Part shown: in pieces, positions 8,367 through 16,110 of the stretch
Layout of the letters: each line of letters begins with the position of its first letter
Position numbering within the stretch: position 1 is the first letter of the stretch
Assembly: GCF_001458255.1 (NCBI RefSeq)
Contig: NZ_CYSB01000038.1
Coordinates: 124,001-188,000 of the forward strand
Origin: Thalassovita autumnalis
GTDB lineage: Bacteria > Pseudomonadota > Alphaproteobacteria > Rhodobacterales > Rhodobacteraceae
DNA: 64,000 bases
Reading direction: 5' to 3'
The notes under the pieces: model-generated
The model's database searches: none
Seen by the model: the letters and a program-made list of their open reading frames with translations, nothing else
Told to the model about the DNA's origin: nothing
Translations under genes and position numbers: made by a program

Positions 8367-9374
8367 ATGGGTGTCACACTGAAGGAAGTTGCCGAACGCG
8401 CCGGGGTCTCCCGGTCGGCTGTGTCGCGCACTTTCACTGATGGTGCCTCTGTCTCGGACAAGATGCGGCGCAAGGTCGAAAAGGCGGCGGCGGATCTGGG
8501 CTATCACCCCAATGCGCTGGCCTCAAGCCTGACCACCGGGCGCACCAAGTTGATTGGTCTTGTCTCCAACAACTTCCACAACCCGCTGTTTCTGGAAATC
8601 TTTGATCTCTTCACCCGGGGCCTGCAGGACAAGGGCCTGCGCCCGCTGCTGGTGAACCTCTCGGATGAAACCGATCCGCAGAATTCGGTCCGGATGCTGC
8701 GGCAGTATTCGGTGGATGGGGTTGTTGTGGCCTCCTCCACATTGCCCCCCAGTTTTGCCCAGGCCTTCCGCGATGCAGGCGTGCCGGTGGTGCACAGCTT
8801 CGGCCGCTCCTCCGCAGCGACGCAGGTGCATGTGGTCGGCATCGACAACGTCGAGTGCGGCCGGATGGCGGCACGTACCCTGGTCGAACGCGGTTACGGC
8901 AGCGTCGGCTTTCTGGGCGGTCCTGTCACCGCGACCTCGACCCAGGACCGTCTGACCGGGTTTCTGGAACAGATGGAAAACTACCCGGATGTGGCGCACA
9001 GCCATTCCTATGCTGAGGCTTATTCGTTTGAGGCCGGGCGCGCAGAAATGCAGCGGTTGCTGGCCAGCGGCGCCCGCGCCGATGCGTATTTCTGTGGCGA
9101 CGATGTTCTGTCAATCGGTGCCCTGTCCGCAGTGGCCGATGCCGGGCTGAAAGTGCCCGAAGAGATCGGGATCATTGGCCTCAACGATATGGAAATGGCG
9201 GCCTGGGAAAACATCGACCTGACCACGATCCGCCAGCCGATCAAGGAAATCGTCAGCGCCTCCATCGAGATGATGAGCGCCATGCTGGATGATCCCAGCC
9301 GCTACCCCGAAGCGCGGATTTTCCCCTGCTCCGTCGTAGAACGCGGCACGCTACGGCGGGGGCAGTCAGGGTGA
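8367..9374 (+). CDS. LacI-family regulator of the inositol locus
   Basis: A 335-residue LacI/GalR-type transcription factor. The N-terminal helix-turn-helix VTLKEVAERAGVSRSAVSRTF is followed by the hinge helix region NALASSLTTGRTKLIGLV and a periplasmic-binding-protein-like sensor domain ending AAWENIDLTTIRQPIKEIV. GATGAGGTCACG precedes the ATG. The gene lies between iolB and iolE, and two identical 16-bp LacI-type palindromes flank the locus, so it is the likely inositol-pathway repressor. The ligand is probably inositol or a pathway intermediate. This is inference; the family is certain. Confidence 0.87.
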   Translation: MGVTLKEVAERAGVSRSAVSRTFTDGASVSDKMRRKVEKAAADLGYHPNALASSLTTGRTKLIGLVSNNFHNPLFLEIFDLFTRGLQDKGLRPLLVNLSDETDPQNSVRMLRQYSVDGVVVASSTLPPSFAQAFRDAGVPVVHSFGRSSAATQVHVVGIDNVECGRMAARTLVERGYGSVGFLGGPVTATSTQDRLTGFLEQMENYPDVAHSHSYAEAYSFEAGRAEMQRLLASGARADAYFCGDDVLSIGALSAVADAGLKVPEEIGIIGLNDMEMAAWENIDLTTIRQPIKEIVSASIEMMSAMLDDPSRYPEARIFPCSVVERGTLRRGQSG

Positions 9375-9439
9375 CACGCCGGGCGCGAAGCAACATTGCC
9401 TGATCTTGCCTGATCCGGGCTGCGCGTTAAGGTGCCGGC

Positions 9440-9862
9440 ATGAAACCTGAGTTTACCGGAAGATGCCTTTGTGGCGCATTGCAGTTCAACGTGACCGCCG
9501 CGCCCGTTGTTGTGGCGCAATGCCATTGTGAGGAATGCCGCCGCCTGTCCGGCACCGGCCATAGCATTGGCGCGATGTTTCCGCGTGCGGGTGTTCAGAT
9601 CGAAGGCGAGATTGCCGAACACAGCTATAAAGGCGCGTTAGGGGCGACGGTGACGAAGGGGTTCTGCCCCCGCTGCGGCAGCCCGATATTCGGACGCAAT
9701 ACCCGGGCGCCGGATCATATCACCCTGCCGCTGGGCGCTTTTGAAGATGCGACGGATCTGTCGGTGCAGGTGGTGATCTTTGAACGGGATCGGCCGCATT
9801 GGGACCAGCTGGGGCCGGGGGTTGCCCGGTTTGATACGCAGCCCGATTGGACGCCGAATTGA
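9440..9862 (+). CDS. GFA-family zinc-binding protein
   Basis: A 140-residue GFA/CENP-V family protein. The cysteine sets expected for two zinc sites are visible: C9 and C11 in GRCLCGALQF, C28, C30 and C33 in CHCEECRRLSG, and C76 and C79 in GFCPRCGSPIFG. Some family members were reported as glutathione-dependent formaldehyde-activating enzymes, but most lack a proven activity and this name should be used cautiously. The gene lies 65 bases behind the LacI-type regulator and faces the next gene across a shared terminator. Confidence 0.85.
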   Translation: MKPEFTGRCLCGALQFNVTAAPVVVAQCHCEECRRLSGTGHSIGAMFPRAGVQIEGEIAEHSYKGALGATVTKGFCPRCGSPIFGRNTRAPDHITLPLGAFEDATDLSVQVVIFERDRPHWDQLGPGVARFDTQPDWTPN

Positions 9863-9863
9863 A

Positions 9864-9889
9864 AAAGGCCGGGGGGTTCCCCGGCCTTT
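9864..9889. terminator. Bidirectional terminator between convergent genes
   Basis: An 11-bp perfect stem AAAGGCCGGGG / CCCCGGCCTTT with a GGTT loop. A run of five A on the left gives a T-run for the minus strand, so it best serves the dehydrogenase gene ending at 9913, while TTTG follows on the plus strand after the GFA gene. Confidence 0.85.
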
Positions 9890-9912
9890 GATGTCGTCAG
9901 TCTCGTAGGCGA

Positions 9913-11046
9913 TCAGCGGAACATTGGCGGGCGCGCGTCCATCCAACTACCGTCAGCCTTGGCTGAGGCCACCGCGGTTTCCACCGCCGCCATGGAGCGC
10001 AGACCATCCGCGGCACCGGGCAACCCGTCGCGCACCTCACCCGCAATTGCATCGGCCAGATCGCAGTAGATGTTGGCCACCGCCAGCGGGAACCCTTCGG
10101 GGTGGGCGATGGCGACGCGGCTAAGGCGCTGAGCGTCTTCGTAAAGCCCACCTTCGCCTTTTTCGATCACCTGCGTGCGGCCGCCAACCGGGGTATAGAT
10201 CAGCTGGTTCGGCTGTTCAGAGGCCCAGCGTAGACCGCCGGTTTCGCCAAAAACCTGAATGTCAAACCCATGCTGCCGCCCGATCGCCACCGAAGAGGTC
10301 CAGAGCCGCCCAACCGTGCCGCCGCTCATGCGGAAGTTCAGCATGGCGTCATCTTCCAACTCACGCGAGGCGATGGTGGAGGCAAAATCGGCCGAGAGTT
10401 TTTCAACCTCATCATCACAGATGAAGCTGGCCATATGCAGCGCGTGGATGCCGCAATCGGCAAACTGGCCCGAGACGCCGGCCATCGCCGGATCATAACG
10501 CCAGCGCACCCGCGGATTGTCCGCATCCGTGGCATCGCCGTGGTGGCCGTGGGCAAAGTTGGTCACCACAAGCCGCACCTTGCCGATCTCACCGGCGCGC
10601 ACCATCGCGCGGGCCTGACGCACCATCGGGTAGGCGGAATAGCAGTAGTTCACCGCGCAGATCTTGCCGGTCTTTTCGGCAACCTTCACGATCTCTTCGC
10701 CTTCCTCAACCGTCATGGTCATCGGCTTTTCGCACAGCACGTTGAAACCCGCCTCAAGGAAGGCTTTGGTGATTTCAAAGTGTGTTGCATTGGGCGTGGC
10801 CACGGTGACCAGATCAATCCGATCCTCGCGTGTTTTTTCACCGGCCAGCATGTCCTGCCAGTCGCCATAGGCGCGGTCTGCAGCGATTCCCAGACGTTGC
10901 GCATAGTCGCGCCCCACCTCTGGGCGGTGATCCAGCGCGCCGGCCACCATTTCAAAACGGCCATCCGCCAGGGCGCCCAGACGGTGGGCCGGGCCGATCT
11001 GGCTGCCTTCGCCGCCGCCGATCATGCCCCATTTTAATTTGGTCAT
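9913..11046 (-). CDS. Gfo/Idh/MocA dehydrogenase of the inositol locus
   Basis: A 377-residue NAD(P)-dependent oxidoreductase. It has the N-terminal motif GMIGGGEGSQIGPAHR, LCEKPMTMTVEEGE with the EKP lysine, and a later GQFADCGIHALHMASF segment supplying the catalytic acid and histidine. GAGGGAGGACACCTC precedes the ATG at 11046. It is followed by a terminator and lies 48 bases downstream of iolE on the same strand, so it is probably transcribed with iolE. A second inositol-type dehydrogenase (for scyllo- or D-chiro-inositol, or for an inositol derivative) is the likely role, but substrate is not determined by sequence. Confidence 0.8.
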   Translation of the reverse strand: MTKLKWGMIGGGEGSQIGPAHRLGALADGRFEMVAGALDHRPEVGRDYAQRLGIAADRAYGDWQDMLAGEKTREDRIDLVTVATPNATHFEITKAFLEAGFNVLCEKPMTMTVEEGEEIVKVAEKTGKICAVNYCYSAYPMVRQARAMVRAGEIGKVRLVVTNFAHGHHGDATDADNPRVRWRYDPAMAGVSGQFADCGIHALHMASFICDDEVEKLSADFASTIASRELEDDAMLNFRMSGGTVGRLWTSSVAIGRQHGFDIQVFGETGGLRWASEQPNQLIYTPVGGRTQVIEKGEGGLYEDAQRLSRVAIAHPEGFPLAVANIYCDLADAIAGEVRDGLPGAADGLRSMAAVETAVASAKADGSWMDARPPMFR

Positions 11047-11094
11047 GAGGTGTCCTCCCTCAGGTGTCGATCTTCTAAGTCTTGTGCAAAAGCT

Positions 11095-11988
11095 TCAGGT
11101 GAAGCCGATGCTTTCCAGATATTCACGGTTCACTTTGGCATCGCTCACAGGATCAGGATCCAACAGCGGATCGCAGTCCTGTTCAACTGTGCACCAGCCT
11201 TCAAACCCGCTGTCCAGCAGCAGCTGCCGCACGGCCGGGAAGTCCACGTCGCCATCGCCAAGGTTACAGAAAATCCCCTGACCACAGGCATCATAGAAAC
11301 CGGTGCGGTTGGCGATCACTTCGGCCTTTACCTTGGGATCGATGTCTTTGAAGTGCATGTAAGAGATGCGGTCGATATAGCGCTTCATGAAAGCAACCGG
11401 ATCAAAGCCCGCGTAGGAATGGTGGCCGGTGTCAAAGCAGATCTTCAGGATCTTTTCGTCAACCTCATTCAGCAGACGCTCCAGCTCGGGCTCAAAATCC
11501 ATGAAGCCGGCTGCATGGGCGTGGATGCCGACGGTCAGGCCATATTCCTCGGTGCCGATGCGGGCGCTTTCGGCCAGACGGTCGCGGAAGGCAGTCCATT
11601 CGGCCTTGTCCATCTGCTCGGCCTCAGCCGCGCGACCCGCGGTGGGGGCGCGCCGTTCTGAGATCGAGTCAATCAGCACCAGATGTTTGGCACCATGCGC
11701 CACCAGCGCCTTACAGGTGCGGTGAGTGCCGTCCAGCACATCGTCCCATTGGGCGGGATCGTGATAGGCGCGGAACACCACGCCGCCGATCAGCTCCAGA
11801 TCATGTTCTGCCAATGCCTCACCCAGCACGGCCGGATCTTCGGGCATGAAGCCAACAGGGCCCAGTTCGATGCCCTTATAGCCTGCGGCAGCGCAGTCTT
11901 TCAGCACCGACTGCCAGCTGGGATTGCGCGGATCGTTGGGGAATTCCACACCCCAGGAACAGGGGGCGTTGCCAATGCGGATACTCAT
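11095..11988 (-). CDS. iolE: Myo-inosose-2 dehydratase
   Basis: A 297-residue TIM-barrel protein of the xylose-isomerase-like fold. It dehydrates scyllo-inosose to 3D-trihydroxycyclohexane-1,2-dione. The N-terminus IRIGNAPCSWGVEF is diagnostic for IolE, and metal-binding blocks are visible at VGIHAHAAGFM, CFDTGHHSYAG, YMHFKDID and GWCTVEQD. Length is standard. The gene is divergent from iolD, and the shared promoter contains a copy of the 16-bp LacI-type operator. Confidence 0.94.
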   Translation of the reverse strand: MSIRIGNAPCSWGVEFPNDPRNPSWQSVLKDCAAAGYKGIELGPVGFMPEDPAVLGEALAEHDLELIGGVVFRAYHDPAQWDDVLDGTHRTCKALVAHGAKHLVLIDSISERRAPTAGRAAEAEQMDKAEWTAFRDRLAESARIGTEEYGLTVGIHAHAAGFMDFEPELERLLNEVDEKILKICFDTGHHSYAGFDPVAFMKRYIDRISYMHFKDIDPKVKAEVIANRTGFYDACGQGIFCNLGDGDVDFPAVRQLLLDSGFEGWCTVEQDCDPLLDPDPVSDAKVNREYLESIGFT

Positions 11989-12044
11989 GGTCAGGATCTC
12001 TGTAAGTGGTTTTCAGGGGTTTCTGTGACGGCCGACAAATCACT

Positions 12045-12060
12045 TTGCAACCGGTTGCAA
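12045..12060. promoter_or_regulatory. LacI-type operator in the iolE/iolD divergent promoter
   Basis: TTGCAACCGGTTGCAA, identical in all 16 positions to the palindrome upstream of iolG at 6252-6267. It lies 57 bases before the iolE start and 94 bases before the iolD start, placed to control both directions. Confidence 0.85.
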
Positions 12061-12153
12061 AAAACTGTAGCTTGGGATTCGAAAACGCGCAAGCGGCAAT
12101 CGGCATGGTCGGATAAATGGGAGTTCCGGCGATGACATCGGGAGGACATAACG

Positions 12154-14022
12154 GTGAGTGACAAGACGGTTCAGCTGACCACGGCGCAAGCCATCATTCG
12201 CTGGCTGGAAAACCAGTATATCGTGATCGACGGGCAGGAAATGCGTCTGTGCGGCGGTGGCTTTGGCATCTTCGGGCATGGCAATGTGACCTGTCTGGGG
12301 GAGGCCCTGCATGAGGTGCAGGAAGAACTGCCGCTTTATCGCGGCCAGAATGAGCAGAGCATGGGCTTTGCTGCCGCCGCTTATGCGAAACAATGGCTGC
12401 GTCAGCGGTTCATGTTCTGCACCGCCTCGGCGGGGCCGGGCACGGCGAACCTTGTGACCTCGGCTGCATTGGCGCATGCCAACCGGCTGCCGATGCTGAT
12501 GCTGTGCGGCGATACCTTCATCACCCGCCTGCCGGATCCGGTGTTGCAGCAACTGGAACACTTTGGCGATCCCACCTACGGGGTCAACGACGCCTTCAAA
12601 CCGGTGGTGCGCTACTGGGATCGGATCACCCATCCGGCGCAGATCATCCAATCGCTGCCCAATGCCATTGCCACCATGCTGGACCCTGCTGATTGTGGCC
12701 CGGCGTTCCTGGGGCTGCCGCAGGATGTGCAGGGCTGGACCTATGACTATCCTGAGGTCTTCTTTGAAAAGAAGGTGCACCGCATTCGCCGTCAATCCAC
12801 CGATGTGGCCGAATTGGCCGATGCGGCGGCGTTGCTGAAATCGGCAAAACGACCGATGATCATCGCCGGCGGCGGTGTGCAATATTCCGGCGCGGTTGCG
12901 GAGCTTACAGCCTTTGCTGAGGCGCACCAAATCCCGGTGGTGGAAACCATCGCCGGTCGCGCCAACCTGCTGGATACGCATGTGCTGAACATCGGGCCGA
13001 TCGGGGTCACCGGATCGGACTCGGCCAACACCATCGCCGAAGAGGCCGATGTGATTGTCGCCGTTGGCACCCGTCTGCAGGATTTCACCACCGGTTCCTG
13101 GACCGCCTTTGCCAAAAGCGCGCGGTTCATTTCGGTGAACGCGGCCCGTCATGATGCAGGCAAACACCGGTCGCTGCCGGTGGTGGGCGATGCCAAATTG
13201 GCGCTGCCTGCGCTGAATGCCGCCTGCGCCGGATATGTCGCGCCGCAAGAATGGGTCGATCACGCCAAGGCACAGCGGGCGAAATGGGTGGATTATGTCG
13301 CTGACAATGTCAGCTATGGCGACAATCGCCCGAACTCCTACGCGCAGGCCATCGGTGTGGTGAACGCGCTCTGTGATTCGCGCGACCGGGTGGTTGCTGC
13401 GGCGGGGGGGCTGCCGGCTGAGGTCACCGCCAACTGGCGCACGCTGGATCAGGGCACCGTGGATGTGGAGTTCGGTTTCTCCTGCATGGGGTATGAGATT
13501 GCTGGCGGCTGGGGTGCGCGGATTGCGCAGGCCCAGCGGGAGCCGGACAAAGACACCATCGTGTTTACCGGTGATGGCTCTTACCTGTTGATGAACTCGG
13601 ACATTTATTCCTCCGTCCTCAGCCAGAAGAAGATGATCGTCTTGGTGCTGGATAACGGTGGCTTTGCCGTCATCAACAAACTGCAGAACAACACCGGCAA
13701 CGAAAGTTTCAACAACCTGCTGGCCGATTGCCCCACGGTGCCGCAGCCCTTTGCGGTGGATTTCGCAGCCCACGCCGCGTCGATGGGCGCCACATCTGAA
13801 AAAGTGGCAAACCCTGCGGAGCTGGGTGAAGCATTCAAACGCGCCAAGGCCAGTGACAAGACCTATGTGATCGTGATGGACGTCGACCCTTATGAGGGCT
13901 GGACCACCGAAGGCCACGCCTGGTGGGAGGTTGGCACGCCGCATGTCACCAAGTCGGATCGCGTGCGCGAGGCACATGTGGATTGGGAAAGCTCCCGCAG
14001 CCGTCAGCGGAAGGGCGTGTGA
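12154..14022 (+). CDS. iolD: 3D-trihydroxycyclohexane-1,2-dione hydrolase
   Basis: A 622-residue thiamine-diphosphate enzyme that opens the cyclohexanedione ring to 5-deoxy-glucuronate. The N-terminal PYR domain contains YRGQNEQSMGFAAAAYAKQ with the conserved ThDP glutamate and TASAGPGTANLVTSA. The C-terminal PP domain has the GDGSYLLMNSDIYSS...DNGGFAVIN metal/ThDP-binding motif. The GTG at 12154 has GGAGG eight bases upstream. The TGA overlaps the iolC ATG by one base. Length and motifs match IolD rather than acetolactate synthase. Confidence 0.95.
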   Translation: MSDKTVQLTTAQAIIRWLENQYIVIDGQEMRLCGGGFGIFGHGNVTCLGEALHEVQEELPLYRGQNEQSMGFAAAAYAKQWLRQRFMFCTASAGPGTANLVTSAALAHANRLPMLMLCGDTFITRLPDPVLQQLEHFGDPTYGVNDAFKPVVRYWDRITHPAQIIQSLPNAIATMLDPADCGPAFLGLPQDVQGWTYDYPEVFFEKKVHRIRRQSTDVAELADAAALLKSAKRPMIIAGGGVQYSGAVAELTAFAEAHQIPVVETIAGRANLLDTHVLNIGPIGVTGSDSANTIAEEADVIVAVGTRLQDFTTGSWTAFAKSARFISVNAARHDAGKHRSLPVVGDAKLALPALNAACAGYVAPQEWVDHAKAQRAKWVDYVADNVSYGDNRPNSYAQAIGVVNALCDSRDRVVAAAGGLPAEVTANWRTLDQGTVDVEFGFSCMGYEIAGGWGARIAQAQREPDKDTIVFTGDGSYLLMNSDIYSSVLSQKKMIVLVLDNGGFAVINKLQNNTGNESFNNLLADCPTVPQPFAVDFAAHAASMGATSEKVANPAELGEAFKRAKASDKTYVIVMDVDPYEGWTTEGHAWWEVGTPHVTKSDRVREAHVDWESSRSRQRKGV

Positions 14023-15002
14023 TGGTCGATCTGATCTCTGCCATCAAAGGCAATCGCTTTGCCGTCTTCGGGCGCGCGGGCATGGATGTCTTCGCAACGC
14101 CCATCGGCGTAAAAAGCGAAGATGCCGATATGTTCGCCGCCGACCTTGGCGGTTCTTCTGCCAACATCTGTGTCGGGTTGGTGAAGTTCGGCGGCAGCGC
14201 AACACTGGTCACCTCGGTCTCAGACGATGCGGTGGGGCGGTTCTGTGTTAACCGGCTGAAGGACTACGGCGTCGACACCAGCTATGTCCGGTCTGTCGGG
14301 GGCGAAGCCCGCACCTCGCTTGCGGTGTACGAAAGCTGCATCGAGGATTTCCAGAACGTGATCTATCGTAACGGTGCTGCCGACTTTCAGGTGACGCCCG
14401 AGGAGATGGATCAGGTGAATTACGCCGACTGGTCGGCGCTGATCACCGCCGGCACGGTCTTTGCGGCTGAGCCTTCGCGCTCGGCCACCTTCCGGGCGTT
14501 TGAAAACGCGCGGAAGGCGGGGCTGCCGGTGATCTTTGACATCGACTATCGCCCTTATAGCTGGCCCTCACCCGAAGTTGCCGCCGAGGTGCTGAGCCGC
14601 GCCGGTGAAGAGAGCGACATGATCGTTGGCAATGACGAAGAGTTCGGTTTCATGGCAGGCGGCATGGACAAGGGCCTCGACATGGCGCGGCGGTTGGCGG
14701 AACGCGATGGGCGCATCGTGATTTACAAGATGGGCGCGGAGGGCGCGATCACTTTGCATGGCGGCGAAGAGATCCGCACCGGCATCTACCCGGTGGAGGC
14801 AGTGAAACCAAACGGCGCGGGCGACAGTTTCCTATCAGGTCTGTTGTCGGCCATCGCGCAGGGGCATTCTTTGCGCGATGCGGTGCTGCGCGGATCAGCC
14901 TGCGCCTCGATCGTGGTGTCCAAGCCCGGCTGCGCCGGCGCCATGCCCGACCTCGCTGGGTTGGAGGCCTTCCTTGCCTCACATCCGGGATCGGCGGGAT
15001 AA
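14022..15002 (+). CDS. iolC: 5-dehydro-2-deoxygluconokinase
   Basis: A 326-residue PfkB-family sugar kinase that phosphorylates 2-deoxy-5-keto-D-gluconate. The N-terminal substrate motif DLGGSSANICVGLVKFGG and the C-terminal ATP/catalytic motif KPNGAGDSFLSGLL, with the GAGD anion hole and catalytic Asp, are intact. The ATG at 14022 overlaps the iolD stop by one base and is preceded by GGAAGG; upstream in-frame starts lie inside iolD. Some bacteria fuse this kinase to a DUF2090 aldolase domain, but here the kinase stands alone. Confidence 0.93.
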   Translation: MVDLISAIKGNRFAVFGRAGMDVFATPIGVKSEDADMFAADLGGSSANICVGLVKFGGSATLVTSVSDDAVGRFCVNRLKDYGVDTSYVRSVGGEARTSLAVYESCIEDFQNVIYRNGAADFQVTPEEMDQVNYADWSALITAGTVFAAEPSRSATFRAFENARKAGLPVIFDIDYRPYSWPSPEVAAEVLSRAGEESDMIVGNDEEFGFMAGGMDKGLDMARRLAERDGRIVIYKMGAEGAITLHGGEEIRTGIYPVEAVKPNGAGDSFLSGLLSAIAQGHSLRDAVLRGSACASIVVSKPGCAGAMPDLAGLEAFLASHPGSAG

Positions 15003-15098
15003 ATAGGCGTAGAAAATCTGTCGCTACTTTTGCTTGGCTTAACACGGCTAGGCGCAACTGAATGCGGCTATAGGGCTGCGCAACAGGTGGGATCAAAC

Positions 15099-15929
15099 AT
15101 GCCTCTGGTCACTTTGGCGGATGTGCTGCAACCGGCGCTCAAGGGAAACTATGCGGTGGCGGGACTTGTCACGCTGGGATGGGAAGACATGCGCGCCTAT
15201 GTGGCCGCGGCCGAGGAAGAGGGCGTGCCGGTGATCCTGCAGGCCGGCCCCAGCTGCCGCGCCCACACGCCGCTGCCGGTGCTGGGCAAGATGTTTCGGC
15301 ATCTGGCCGAAGGCGCCGCGGTCCCGGTGGTGGCGCATCTGGATCACGGCTACACGTTTGAGGAATGTAGGGAGGCACTGGACAGCGGCTTCACCTCTTT
15401 GATGTTCGATGGCTCGCGCAAGCCGCTGCAGCAGAACATCGAAGAGACCCGCGCCATTGTTGAGATGGCGCATGGGGCGGGGATTTCCTGCGAGGGTGAG
15501 ATCGGCTTCGTCGGCTATTCGGGCGGCGAAGGCTCTGCCGGGACCGATCCGGCGGAGGCGGCCCAGTTCGCGGCGGAGACCGGCGTGGATGCAATGGCCA
15601 TCTCGGTCGGGAATGTGCATCTGCAACAGGACAAAGAGGGCGGGTTGGATGAGCCGCGCATCCGCGCCATCGAGGCGCTGACCGAGGTGCCGCTGGTGAT
15701 CCACGGTGGATCCGGCGTGCCAGTAGCGCAGCGCACGGCGTTGGCGCGCGGGTCGAAGATCTGCAAGTTCAACATCGGCACAGAACTGCGCATGGCCTTT
15801 GGTCAGGCAATGCGTGCGGCGGTGAACGCTGACCCCGATAGGTTTGACCGCGTCACCATCCTGAAAGAAACCCACGACCCGGTTGTCACCGCGGCACGCC
15901 AGGTGCTGCGCGCCTTCAAGGCGGGGTGA
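15099..15929 (+). CDS. iolJ: Class II aldolase, probable 5-keto-6-phospho-2-deoxygluconate aldolase
   Basis: A 276-residue zinc-dependent aldolase of the fructose-bisphosphate/tagatose-bisphosphate aldolase family. Metal and phosphate ligands are visible in VVAHLDHGYTFEEC, FDGSRKPLQQNIEET, VIHGGSGVP and CKFNIGTELR. AGGTGG precedes the ATG at 15099; an upstream start would add 23 unconserved residues. By position behind iolC it most likely cleaves the 6-phosphate to dihydroxyacetone phosphate and malonate semialdehyde. The semialdehyde dehydrogenase iolA is absent from the window. A generic FBP or TBP aldolase activity is the main alternative. Confidence 0.82.
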   Translation: MPLVTLADVLQPALKGNYAVAGLVTLGWEDMRAYVAAAEEEGVPVILQAGPSCRAHTPLPVLGKMFRHLAEGAAVPVVAHLDHGYTFEECREALDSGFTSLMFDGSRKPLQQNIEETRAIVEMAHGAGISCEGEIGFVGYSGGEGSAGTDPAEAAQFAAETGVDAMAISVGNVHLQQDKEGGLDEPRIRAIEALTEVPLVIHGGSGVPVAQRTALARGSKICKFNIGTELRMAFGQAMRAAVNADPDRFDRVTILKETHDPVVTAARQVLRAFKAG

Positions 15930-16019
15930 TCCGTGCGGAGCGCATGCGCCCTAGCCACCTAGGCTGAGTGCGTGACCCCGCCACCACGGGAATTGTCTCG
16001 AAACAGACGCTCGAAAACA

Positions 16020-16050
16020 AAAGGGGCAGGCCGCGCGGGCTTGCCCCTTT
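16020..16050 (+). terminator. Terminator of the iolDCJ operon
   Basis: A 13-bp stem, AAAGGGGCAGGCC (16020-16032) with GGCTTGCCCCTTT (16038-16050), including one G-T pair and a 5-base loop. It ends in TTT and lies about 90 bases after the aldolase stop codon. Confidence 0.8.
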
Positions 16051-16110
16051 GCCGTTCTGCGCCAGTTCAATTGACATGCCAGCCCGTGGAAGCCACCGAA
16101 GGAGGACCTG

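Noticed and set aside
12040-13977. 645-codon open frame antisense to iolD
   Set aside because: It lies almost wholly opposite a clear iolD gene, its translation shows no recognisable domain and is rich in His, Arg and Gln as expected for the antisense of a GC-rich gene.
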